A program made the translations under genes and the position numbers. DNA of 5,531 nucleotides from Acidobacteriota bacterium. Lineage in GTDB: Bacteria; Acidobacteriota; Aminicenantia; UBA2199. A model generated the notes under the pieces. That model saw only the letters and a list, made by a program, of their open reading frames with translations. It did not search any database and had not been told where the DNA came from. This document shows positions 1 through 5,418 of the stretch, piece by piece. How positions within the stretch are numbered: position 1 is the first letter of the stretch; each line of letters opens with the position of its first letter. The stretch lies in assembly GCA_021817755.1 (NCBI GenBank), contig JAKAGC010000324.1:1-5531 (forward strand), in the 5' to 3' direction.

Positions 1-54
1 GAAATATCTACTATTTAAACCCATTAAACCCCAAATTTAAGTTTTCCAAATTGG

Positions 55-84
55 TTGCAAATTTCCCGGCGGTTATGTCATAAT
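55..84 (+). promoter_or_regulatory. Candidate sigma-70 promoter (extended -10) for the YIP1-like gene
   Basis: A -35-like TTGCAA (55-60) is followed 18 bases later by a -10-like CATAAT (79-84). The -10 carries the extended TGn motif (TG at 76-77). The predicted start lies near base 91, leaving a leader of about 24 bases before the start codon. The -35 matches consensus at 4 of 6 positions and the -10 at 5 of 6. Inferred from sequence only. Confidence 0.45.
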
Positions 85-104
85 ATATTCCCTGGAAAAT
101 TTTT

Positions 105-110
105 GTGAGG
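105..110 (+). promoter_or_regulatory. Ribosome binding site with two possible ATG starts
   Basis: GTGAGG lies just before two consecutive ATG codons at 115 and 118. Spacing from the GAGG core is 4 bases to the first ATG and 7 to the second. The second ATG is therefore the better-spaced start. The protein would differ by a single N-terminal Met. Confidence 0.5.
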
Positions 111-114
111 TTAA

Positions 115-825
115 ATGATGAGGAACCCGTTGCTTGTATTATTGCGTGATATACGTGGAATATTTTTATCTCCTGGGCGAACACTTGGTTCTTTAATGGA
201 AGAACGCCGATGGGTTGCCTTATTATTATTACTTATAGCTCTCTTCGCCCTTCTGAATTATATAACCTATCCCATCCAGCGCGGTAAAATGGCCGAGCAA
301 GCACTTCTTACCGGTTATCTTTCCGATGATCAAGTCAATTCCTATTTAAATACAACCATGTTTTCACGTATTGCCTTTTGTGCTTTTTCAGCAGTAAAAC
401 TATTCGTTTTTATCTCTCTCGGTGCCATGTTTCTTTATCTTTTTTTCGGGATTGGTGGGGCTGAAGGCTTTTATTCTAATTATTTTGCTATTACTGTAAA
501 TGCTTCTTTTATCGATTTATTTTTCCAGGAATTTTTTATTTTCCTCACAATGATGTTTTCCCACGATTTTTTGCTTTATACTCGCCCCTTCACACTTTTA
601 TTCAATCCTGTTCCAAAAAGTTTTCTGTCATTGTTTTTTATTCGCATCGATATTTTTTCTATCTGGTATATTGTCGCTGTTGCGCTTGGTATCAGTGTTT
701 TTTCCACAATGGGAAAAAAAAGAGCCTTACTGATCGGCTTCATCTATTTACTTTTTAAAGTTACCATTCAAGCTGCCATGGGATATATCGTCGTCCAGGT
801 AATGGCACGAGTAACCGGAAATTAA
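115..825 (+). CDS. YIP1-like polytopic integral membrane protein
   Basis: This 236-residue protein is almost entirely hydrophobic. About five membrane segments can be seen, near residues 33-52, 86-113, 122-148, 175-198 and 203-232. The short N-terminal part (about 1-32) carries a ...FLSPGRTLGSLMEERRW... motif just before the first membrane helix. This and the later IDIFSIWYIVAVALGIS segment resemble bacterial YIP1-domain proteins, in which an amphipathic N-terminus precedes a five-helix bundle. The role of bacterial YIP1 proteins is poorly defined; eukaryotic relatives act in Rab-linked membrane trafficking. No catalytic residues are visible. The likely location is the cytoplasmic membrane. 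The gene has its own promoter and ribosome binding site, and it converges on the LRR gene, so it is probably monocistronic. ATG 118 may be the true start. An alternative is an unrelated multi-helix membrane protein; the family call is by pattern, not by search. Confidence 0.72.
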   Translation: MMRNPLLVLLRDIRGIFLSPGRTLGSLMEERRWVALLLLLIALFALLNYITYPIQRGKMAEQALLTGYLSDDQVNSYLNTTMFSRIAFCAFSAVKLFVFISLGAMFLYLFFGIGGAEGFYSNYFAITVNASFIDLFFQEFFIFLTMMFSHDFLLYTRPFTLLFNPVPKSFLSLFFIRIDIFSIWYIVAVALGISVFSTMGKKRALLIGFIYLLFKVTIQAAMGYIVVQVMARVTGN

Positions 826-880
826 ATACCATTTCCCTTTACCAATGACCTTTCAATGAATTTCAAATTTTAAAAGCGAA

Positions 881-920
881 GGGATATGGACTAAAAATTT
901 TTAAATGAAATCCATATCCC
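881..920 (-). terminator. Stem-loop between two convergent genes, probable terminator
   Basis: GGGATATGGA (881-890) pairs perfectly with TCCATATCCC (911-920) across a 20-base A/T-rich loop, which itself contains the palindrome AAAAATTTTT (893-902). On the minus strand the stem begins 12 bases after the stop codon of the LRR gene and is followed by a T-rich run (TTCGCTTTTAAAATTT). It therefore suits leftward termination best. Rightward, the stem is followed by only a weak T content, so it may serve the YIP1-like gene less efficiently. The loop is long for a classical intrinsic terminator. Confidence 0.55.
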
Positions 921-931
921 CTCTTAACCGG

Positions 932-3556
932 TTATCTTCTTGGTACTACCGAAATAATAATACGCTTTTCTATGGGGTTTCCTTGTTTATCTTTTCCCTG
1001 GAACAAGAATTCATATTCTCCTACAAATCCCACCCCTGGTAACCAGTAAAACATACTCTTCTCTTTATCTAAAGTGGCTCCTACCGGTAAATCCCTTAAT
1101 TCCTCCCCTACCAATAAGAACCCTTCGTCCACTTTCCCCATGAACTCACTTAATTTCAATTCCATTCGATCAAGTTCCTTTATCTCATACCGAAACTTGT
1201 TTATAAGCTCTGTTTTTCCTTTTGTATCCAGGCTACTTCCATTCTCACTTTCAACCTGCGTCTTTTCAAAGAGTTTTGCCGAGGTATTACTTCCTGTGTT
1301 TGAGTTAAAAACAGTAAAATAACGACTGCCGATTCCCGCTTCATTACCACCCGAATCCGCAACAGTCCATGCTATCGAATGAAGACCATTTTTCAGTTTT
1401 AATGTATCTATATAATAATAACCTCCGGCTCCGTTGGAATTCGCAAAGCCTGGAAATAAATCGGCAATATCGTCGCGATAATTATTGTAAATGGGATGCC
1501 CCTGAATCACTCCGTCTATAATAACATTTATGGTGGTACCATCTACAGATATCATATTGGATTGAGGTGTTAATACCCAACCATAGTTAATAAATTCTTT
1601 CCCTGAAATCGTTCCGCTTTCAAGAGGCGTATCCAAAGCACCAAAGGGTTTTTTTGAATTGGCATTATCTATCGTAATGGTTTTGGTCCCAAGTATCGAT
1701 TCATGCCCATCCCAATCAATCGCCTTCGCCGTCAGTGTATATATTCCATTCCCCCCATTGGGAAGGCAATTGGATAAAAGCATATACCCCCATCCGGCTT
1801 TGTAATTATTCGGGTAGTCCGGGAACATCGCTTCCACATCCGGGCGTGCGCCTTCTACCAATACCCCATCTCCGATATAGGAATCTCCATTATAAAGTTT
1901 GATGCTTTCCACTCCCAGGTCATCCAACACCCAGCCGGTAACAGGTATACTGCCATCGAGTGGTGTACCTTCGACAGGTGTGGAAAACTCACCGAAAGGC
2001 GCAGCAGTCTCGCCTTCATTATAAACCCGAAGTGTTACGGCAATGGTTTGGGGTGAATTGGATGCAACCAAATCCGTAATTTGAATAATTCCCTGGTAAA
2101 TACCCTGCGTTAAACCTTCAGGGTTAATGGAAACTTGAATTATCCCATCTCCTGTTCCCGATTCAGGTGTTACAATTAACCATGAATGGTTGCAAGTCGC
2201 AGACCAACTCAATGTACCGACACCTTCATTTGTAATCATTACCTGTTGGGGAGAAATTTTATATTGCGGTATCTCGATTCCAAAATTTAAAGATGTCCTA
2301 CTCAAATTAATTTTCGGAGTTTCAACACTGCATTGTGTTTCCTCCCATCCCGGATTAAATTTATCCAACCACACTTTCAAATGCGCATCCGTTGTGGAAA
2401 GACAATTATAATTTAAATTCAATATAAATCCGGTATTTAAATTGGGATGAATATTTTCCAGGTTTGCCGGGATAGTTCCACTCAATTCATTATAAGAAAG
2501 GTCCAGTATATGCAATTGAGTCAGGTTACCCAATTCCTCCGGTATACTTCCATTAAACCGATTATTTCCAAGGTTAAGGTTTGTTAATGATTTCAAGCTG
2601 CCCAACCCGTGTGGAATCGTCCCAGTCAACCTGTTGAAATTTAATTTGAGCGTTTGCAATCCGGTGATCTTACTTAAATCAGGAATTCCCCCCGTAAATT
2701 TGTTTGATTCCAGTCTTAGTAAACGTAATCGTGTAAGGTTTCCCAATTCAGCTGGAATTCCTCCACTCAAAAGGTTGTCATTCAAATAGAGTTCCACCAA
2801 CCAGGAAAGTTTTGATAGTTCAGAAGGGATCGAACCAATCAATCCATTACCCCCAAGTCCCAGCATCTGCATACTTTTCAATTGACTCAATTCAACCGGG
2901 ATTGTTCCTGTTAAGTGGTTTTCTTTTAGATTAAGCGATCTCAAATTGGTCAGGTTCCCCAATCCAGGAGGAATAGTTCCGCTCAATTCATTATTATTCA
3001 AGTACAGTTCGGATAACCCTATCAATTTCCTCAATTCCCCCGGGATACTGCCTGTTAAGTGGTTATTATTCAGCATCAAATAGGTTAGATGACTTAAATT
3101 TCCCAATTCAGAGGGTATTGCTCCTGTTAGACTGTTTTCTTCAAGGTAAAGGGAAACCAGTTGGCTCAGATTACCAAGAGTCGAAGGGACACTTCCTTCG
3201 AGGTTATTCTTTGACATATAAATTTCTTCCAATTCAGTCAGGTTTCCCAATTCATTCGGTATAGTTCCATTCAAGTTGTTTTCCTTTAGAAAAAGTACCG
3301 TCACATTTTCAATCGACAAATGACCGTCCACAGTCACTCCATACCATTTATACTCCGTTCCCGGTAAAGCGAAACCGTCCGTATGCAGTGGCGGTGTTTT
3401 CCAGCCGCTGTTATTATTCCATGAATCCCCATTGGTACTGTTATATAACGCGATCAAAGCTTCCCGTTCCGTGGATGGAATCTCCCCCATTAAAATAAAC
3501 GAATTAAGAATAATAAAAAAAACAAAAAGTAATTTAACAATGATATTTTTGATCAT
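932..3556 (-). CDS. Secreted leucine-rich-repeat protein with BACON/ASH-like and Ig-like modules
   Basis: This 874-residue exported protein has no visible catalytic site and probably acts in binding or adhesion at or outside the cell surface. The domains run in order. A signal peptide spans about 1-24 (K3/K8, then LLFVFFIILNSFILMG). An LRR N-cap follows (about 27-80, EREALIALYNSTNGDSWNNN). Twelve LRRs occupy 82-368, with the pattern LxxLxxLxLxxNxLxGxIPxxLxx. A cap region reaches about 410, with C385 and C409 able to form a disulfide. A BACON/ASH-like beta domain spans about 415-512 (SLNFG, SWLIVTPESGTGDG, GIYQGIIQIT). Two related Ig-like modules lie at about 519-631 and 637-750 (PFGxxxTP, GWVL, GIGSRYF). 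A linker follows, then a putative-Ig module at about 785-874 (LPVGATLD, FYWLPGVGFVGEYEF). No lipobox, LPXTG, or secretion-tail motif is visible. The start is supported by GGAGG (3561-3565) 4 bases upstream. The gene is divergent from the AraC-type gene and convergent with the YIP1-like gene. The domain calls are by eye. Confidence 0.88.
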   Translation of the reverse strand: MIKNIIVKLLFVFFIILNSFILMGEIPSTEREALIALYNSTNGDSWNNNSGWKTPPLHTDGFALPGTEYKWYGVTVDGHLSIENVTVLFLKENNLNGTIPNELGNLTELEEIYMSKNNLEGSVPSTLGNLSQLVSLYLEENSLTGAIPSELGNLSHLTYLMLNNNHLTGSIPGELRKLIGLSELYLNNNELSGTIPPGLGNLTNLRSLNLKENHLTGTIPVELSQLKSMQMLGLGGNGLIGSIPSELSKLSWLVELYLNDNLLSGGIPAELGNLTRLRLLRLESNKFTGGIPDLSKITGLQTLKLNFNRLTGTIPHGLGSLKSLTNLNLGNNRFNGSIPEELGNLTQLHILDLSYNELSGTIPANLENIHPNLNTGFILNLNYNCLSTTDAHLKVWLDKFNPGWEETQCSVETPKINLSRTSLNFGIEIPQYKISPQQVMITNEGVGTLSWSATCNHSWLIVTPESGTGDGIIQVSINPEGLTQGIYQGIIQITDLVASNSPQTIAVTLRVYNEGETAAPFGEFSTPVEGTPLDGSIPVTGWVLDDLGVESIKLYNGDSYIGDGVLVEGARPDVEAMFPDYPNNYKAGWGYMLLSNCLPNGGNGIYTLTAKAIDWDGHESILGTKTITIDNANSKKPFGALDTPLESGTISGKEFINYGWVLTPQSNMISVDGTTINVIIDGVIQGHPIYNNYRDDIADLFPGFANSNGAGGYYYIDTLKLKNGLHSIAWTVADSGGNEAGIGSRYFTVFNSNTGSNTSAKLFEKTQVESENGSSLDTKGKTELINKFRYEIKELDRMELKLSEFMGKVDEGFLLVGEELRDLPVGATLDKEKSMFYWLPGVGFVGEYEFLFQGKDKQGNPIEKRIIISVVPRR
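2453..3313 (-). repeat. Twelve tandem 72-base leucine-rich-repeat units inside the secreted protein gene
   Basis: The coding region for residues 82-368 is a tandem array of twelve units. Eleven have 24 residues and the ninth (274-296) has 23, losing one residue in the IPDLSK segment. The consensus LxGxIPxxLxxLxxLxxLxLxxN is the plant-specific class of LRR. DNA units are diverged, but the phase is strict, and segments such as the one encoding GN-L(T/S) recur recognisably. These repeats predict a regular superhelical solenoid with a concave binding face. They are protein repeats, not CRISPR. Confidence 0.9.
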
Positions 3557-3644
3557 TATTCCTCCGAAATTTTATAATGCATTTCTAATCGAATTAACCG
3601 GCCTTGTTTTATTTCTATAAAAATTCTGTTCATGTGATTTATAT

Positions 3645-3660
3645 TGCAATCTTGATGCCA
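3645..3660 (-). promoter_or_regulatory. Sigma-54-type -24/-12 promoter element upstream of the LRR gene
   Basis: Read on the minus strand, CTGGCATCAAGATTGCA matches the sigma-54 pattern YTGGCAC-N5-TTGCW. The invariant GG and GC are present with exact 12-base phasing, and two positions differ (C to T and G to C in the -24 part). Transcription would start near 3634, giving a leader of about 78 bases before the LRR start codon. No better sigma-70 promoter was seen in this stretch. Sigma-54 promoters need an AAA+ activator, and none is in the window. Confidence 0.4.
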
Positions 3661-3758
3661 GGAATGGTTAAATAAACCAAATCACTTAAAGACCATACAT
3701 ACAAAAGAAAAAAACGATAAACAAAATTCCATTTTCTCTTCTACCTTTTGACTTTCAT

Positions 3759-3799
3759 TTTATAAACTTCAGCATTCAGGTTTATAAACCTTCATCATT
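3759..3799 (+). repeat. Imperfect direct repeat at about two helical turns
   Basis: TTTATAAAC-TTCAGCATT (3759-3776) recurs as TTTATAAACCTTCATCATT (3781-3799). The copies start 22 bases apart and differ by one inserted C and one G/T change. AraC-family regulators commonly bind paired direct repeats spaced about two turns on one face of the helix. The regulator encoded from 3984 is therefore the natural candidate to bind here. That link is inferred. Confidence 0.45.
3778..3791. promoter_or_regulatory. 14-bp perfect palindrome AGGTTTATAAACCT, candidate operator
   Basis: The sequence equals its own reverse complement over 14 bases. It lies in the middle of the divergent intergenic region, about 192 bases before the AraC-type start and about 221 bases before the LRR start. 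It overlaps the second copy of the direct repeat. The A/T core could arise by chance in AT-rich DNA, but the GG/CC ends make it more notable. Confidence 0.4.
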
Positions 3800-3983
3800 T
3801 CGTGCTTTGCATTTTTTATATTCCAAATGTTTAACAATTTGAGAAGTGTTTTTATCGATTGAGCACCAATATAAAATAACAGGCTCTCAAAAAAAATCCC
3901 TCCCTTTTGCAACTTTTTTCTCAAAAAATGCATCTTAAGCATTTATACCGTATTCATACCAGTTCTATTTTAAAGGAGTGTAA

Positions 3984-4571
3984 ATGAGAAAATATATACC
4001 CCATCCCCTTAAAAAGGAATTACAAACCATGTACAGGGCAGTCAGAAATTCGAAAAGAAAAAAATTCTTCGACGACATAATCTATCATTATTATTTCACA
4101 GTTCGCTATAATTTGGAAAATTACGATATCCAGGATTCCCTCAAATTTAATGTCAATATACTGGCTCAAGAATTACACATCGATCCCTCCGCACTATGTA
4201 AATATTTTAAATCACTAACAGGAATGAATCTTCACCGGTATCTTAAATTAATAAAGTTCTACAGATGCGACAGTATTTTTAAAAAAAAAAGTTTTACTGT
4301 ACAACAAATGGCTGAATTCATGGGATATAATTCCGTCAGTCATTTCTCCCGTGAATACAAAAAGCTATTCGGCAGACGGCCTCAACGCAGTAAAATCATG
4401 TACCCTTTCAAACGAAAAATGACAAAGTTCTGGAAACGTATAAAAGATCGCGATTACAAAAGAGGTTTATATAACGATGATGAATTATACGATTTAAATA
4501 TCGAAAAAACAGATAATACTTACCAACCCCAGGAGAGTCTTATTAGCACCCAAAACAATTATTATAATTGA
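3984..4571 (+). CDS. Small AraC-family DNA-binding regulator lacking a sensor domain
   Basis: This 195-residue cytoplasmic protein has the AraC-type double helix-turn-helix. HTH1 covers about 56-77 (VNILAQELHIDPSALCKYFK), followed by the SLTGMNLHRYL linker. HTH2 covers about 106-128 (VQQMAEFMGYNSVSHFSREY) and ends in the typical KKLFGRRPQ. The first 50 residues are too short for a cupin or other ligand domain. They are basic and may be a dimerising helix. A hydrophilic tail follows the DNA-binding domain (about 140-195), with a basic half (KRKMTKFWKRIKDRDYKR) and then an acidic/polar half. The usual Arg in the linker helix is Lys91 (LKLIKFYRCDSIF). The start is well supported by AAGGAG 5 bases upstream. 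The protein is transcribed away from the LRR gene and plausibly controls it and itself through the intergenic repeats. Activator or repressor status cannot be told. Confidence is high for the fold and low for the target. Confidence 0.85.
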   Translation: MRKYIPHPLKKELQTMYRAVRNSKRKKFFDDIIYHYYFTVRYNLENYDIQDSLKFNVNILAQELHIDPSALCKYFKSLTGMNLHRYLKLIKFYRCDSIFKKKSFTVQQMAEFMGYNSVSHFSREYKKLFGRRPQRSKIMYPFKRKMTKFWKRIKDRDYKRGLYNDDELYDLNIEKTDNTYQPQESLISTQNNYYN

Positions 4572-4640
4572 GTTTGCATCATTTTTATCTCATATTGTAT
4601 TCAACTCATTCCTATTTTCACATCAAAAAAAGTCTAGTGT

Positions 4641-4655
4641 AAAATCGTCGATTTT
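4641..4655. repeat. Perfect inverted repeat AAAATCG-T-CGATTTT
   Basis: Two 7-base arms flank a single central T, 69 bases after the AraC-type stop codon. Only 5 bp could pair in a hairpin with a workable loop, so a dimeric protein site is more natural than a terminator. AAAAAGTCT occurs on either side, at 4627-4635 and 4664-4672. Function unknown. Confidence 0.3.
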
Positions 4656-4669
4656 TGGAAAGCAAAAAG

Positions 4670-4702
4670 TCTGAAAATAAGCCAATATATATTATTTTCG
4701 GA
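4670..4702 (+). terminator. Weak A/T-rich stem-loop downstream of the AraC-type gene
   Basis: TCTGAAAATAA (4670-4680) pairs with TTATTTTCGGA (4692-4702) over 11 bp, with one U-G wobble and an 11-base loop. It is followed by TTTCGAATT, a poor T-tract. It could end the AraC-type transcript and insulate the strong promoter that follows 30 bases later. The stem is weak because it is mostly A-T pairs. Confidence 0.3.
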
Positions 4703-4732
4703 TTTCGAATTGGACGTAGATTAAAACCGCTA

Positions 4733-4761
4733 TTGACTCAGAAGTCATCCCTCAATATAAT
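4733..4761 (+). promoter_or_regulatory. Near-consensus sigma-70 promoter for the 165-residue protein gene
   Basis: TTGACT (4733-4738) and TATAAT (4756-4761) are separated by exactly 17 bases, giving 11 of 12 consensus matches. This is the best promoter in the window. Transcription should begin near 4768, giving a leader of about 54 bases. The -35 lies within an inverted repeat TGACT-CAGA-AGTCA (4734-4747), a possible second protein site. Confidence 0.8.
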
Positions 4762-4766
4762 GCTCC

Positions 4767-4780
4767 TGTTAACGTTAACA
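4767..4780. promoter_or_regulatory. 14-bp perfect palindrome on the transcription start, candidate operator
   Basis: TGTTAACGTTAACA is its own reverse complement and starts 5 bases after the -10 hexamer, so it covers the predicted +1. That is a classical repressor position. The central CG flanked by TG...CA arms resembles operators of LacI/GalR-family repressors; it differs from the CcpA cre pattern TGWAARCGYTWNCA at one position. No LacI-type gene is in the window, so the binder is unknown. Confidence 0.55.
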
Positions 4781-4821
4781 AATAAAAAATTAAAAAACAT
4801 AATTTAAATTGGAGGCATATT

Positions 4822-5319
4822 ATGATTAAAAACATTATCGATGCAGAATTACCTGTTGAAGTAGAAGATCAGGTAGTACAAACAATCAGGAATATGGAAA
4901 GCAACTTTCCATTCTTACTGGCGTTGAATCCCGAGGACCGCCAAGCCATACCTAAAATTGGTAAACGGTCTCTTGATTTCGTAGAAAGATCTTTGATGCA
5001 TGCAAAGGAGAATAAAAACCTTGTACCTCCTTTGGTGAATCTCGATGAATTTGATCGTGATTACAGGCTCATGGTTCAGTTACGGCGTGTTTTATCTGTC
5101 GCTGAGTCATTCACAAGAAAAATCAAAGATACATATATGGCAGTCGGTTCCGAAGCATATGAATCCTCGCGTGATTTTTATGACTACATCAAACGTGGTG
5201 CAAGCAGGAACGAAATCGGTTGTGAAGAAATCAGGCGAGATTTGGCTGCGCGATTCAAAAAACAGTTAACCACCGAAGAAGACCCACCCGGGGAAACCAC
5301 TGTAACAACCCAGAGTTAA
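4822..5319 (+). CDS. Uncharacterised soluble helical protein of about 165 residues
   Basis: The predicted protein has no signal peptide, membrane segment or catalytic motif. It reads as largely alpha-helical and charged. Recognisable features are an N-terminal helix (about 10-27); FPFLLALNPEDRQAIPKIGKRS (29-50, quoted here in part: LNPEDRQAIPKIGKRSLDFV); LVPPLVNLDEFDRD (67-80); a long helix (about 81-106); the GSEAYESSRDFYDYIK motif (109-124); and DLAARFK (140-146). A disordered acidic/Thr-rich tail ends the protein. The order 'L..e.R..lPk.G..s..Fv', then 'LVPP', then 'GSEAY....fY...K' and 'dL..RF' matches, from memory, a recurrent family of hypothetical proteins in Bacteroidota and other phyla. 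I know of no assigned function. GGAGG (4811-4815) lies 6 bases before ATG 4822. The gene appears to stand alone behind a strong promoter and a palindromic operator, which suggests high but switchable expression. Confidence 0.78.
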   Translation: MIKNIIDAELPVEVEDQVVQTIRNMESNFPFLLALNPEDRQAIPKIGKRSLDFVERSLMHAKENKNLVPPLVNLDEFDRDYRLMVQLRRVLSVAESFTRKIKDTYMAVGSEAYESSRDFYDYIKRGASRNEIGCEEIRRDLAARFKKQLTTEEDPPGETTVTTQS

Positions 5320-5382
5320 ATATGCAAAATTTGTACAATTCGCGTATTGAAAAAAAACTCAATGTAAAACAGTAATAGCATC

Positions 5383-5418
5383 AAAAAAAAACAAAAGCCC
5401 CCGGGTTCGTTAACCTGG
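5383..5418 (-). terminator. Leftward intrinsic terminator at the edge of the structured element
   Basis: On the minus strand, CCAGGTT-AACG-AACCCGG (5418 to 5401) forms a G/C-rich stem with one A-C mismatch. It is followed by GGGC and then TTTTGTTTTTTTTT (5396 to 5383). The stem plus strong T-tract is a typical Rho-independent terminator for a transcript entering from the right of the window. For rightward transcription there is no T-tract after the hairpin. Confidence 0.5.

Larger units (their letters stand above)
3557..3983. other. Divergent intergenic region between the LRR and AraC-type genes
   Basis: These 427 bases contain no credible gene. Facing left are the ribosome binding site GGAGG (minus strand, 3561-3565) and a sigma-54-like element (3645-3660). 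The centre holds a direct repeat (3759-3799) overlapping a 14-bp palindrome (3778-3791). Facing right is an inverted repeat AAATGC-N7-GCATTT (3926-3944), followed by the ribosome binding site AAGGAG (3973-3978) 5 bases before the regulator's ATG. No convincing sigma-70 promoter was found for the regulator. A TATAAA at 3870-3875 lacks a good -35 partner. Confidence 0.6.

Noticed and set aside
15..31. Short direct repeat TTAAACCC-N1-TTAAACCC before the first gene
   Set aside because: Two copies at a 9-base period in AT-rich DNA, upstream of the likely promoter, are too little to support a function.
1074..1322. Rightward open frame of 82 codons
   Set aside because: It lies antisense inside the LRR gene. 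Its Ser/Phe/Pro-rich composition is a shadow of that coding strand, and it has no ribosome binding site.
2190..2411. Rightward open frame of 73 codons
   Set aside because: It is antisense to the part of the LRR gene encoding the BACON/ASH-like domain and the LRR cap, with no recognisable protein features.
2453..3313. Regular 72-base periodicity as a CRISPR or satellite array
   Set aside because: The units are coding, diverged and match LRR structure. There are no identical repeats separated by unique spacers.
3432..3620. Rightward open frame of 62 codons spanning the LRR start
   Set aside because: It overlaps the well-supported signal-peptide region on the other strand and lacks a ribosome binding site. 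Its hydrophobic stretch mirrors the AT-rich sequence.
5045..5269. Rightward open frame of 74 codons in another frame
   Set aside because: It lies wholly inside the 165-residue protein gene, which has a good start signal and family-like motifs.
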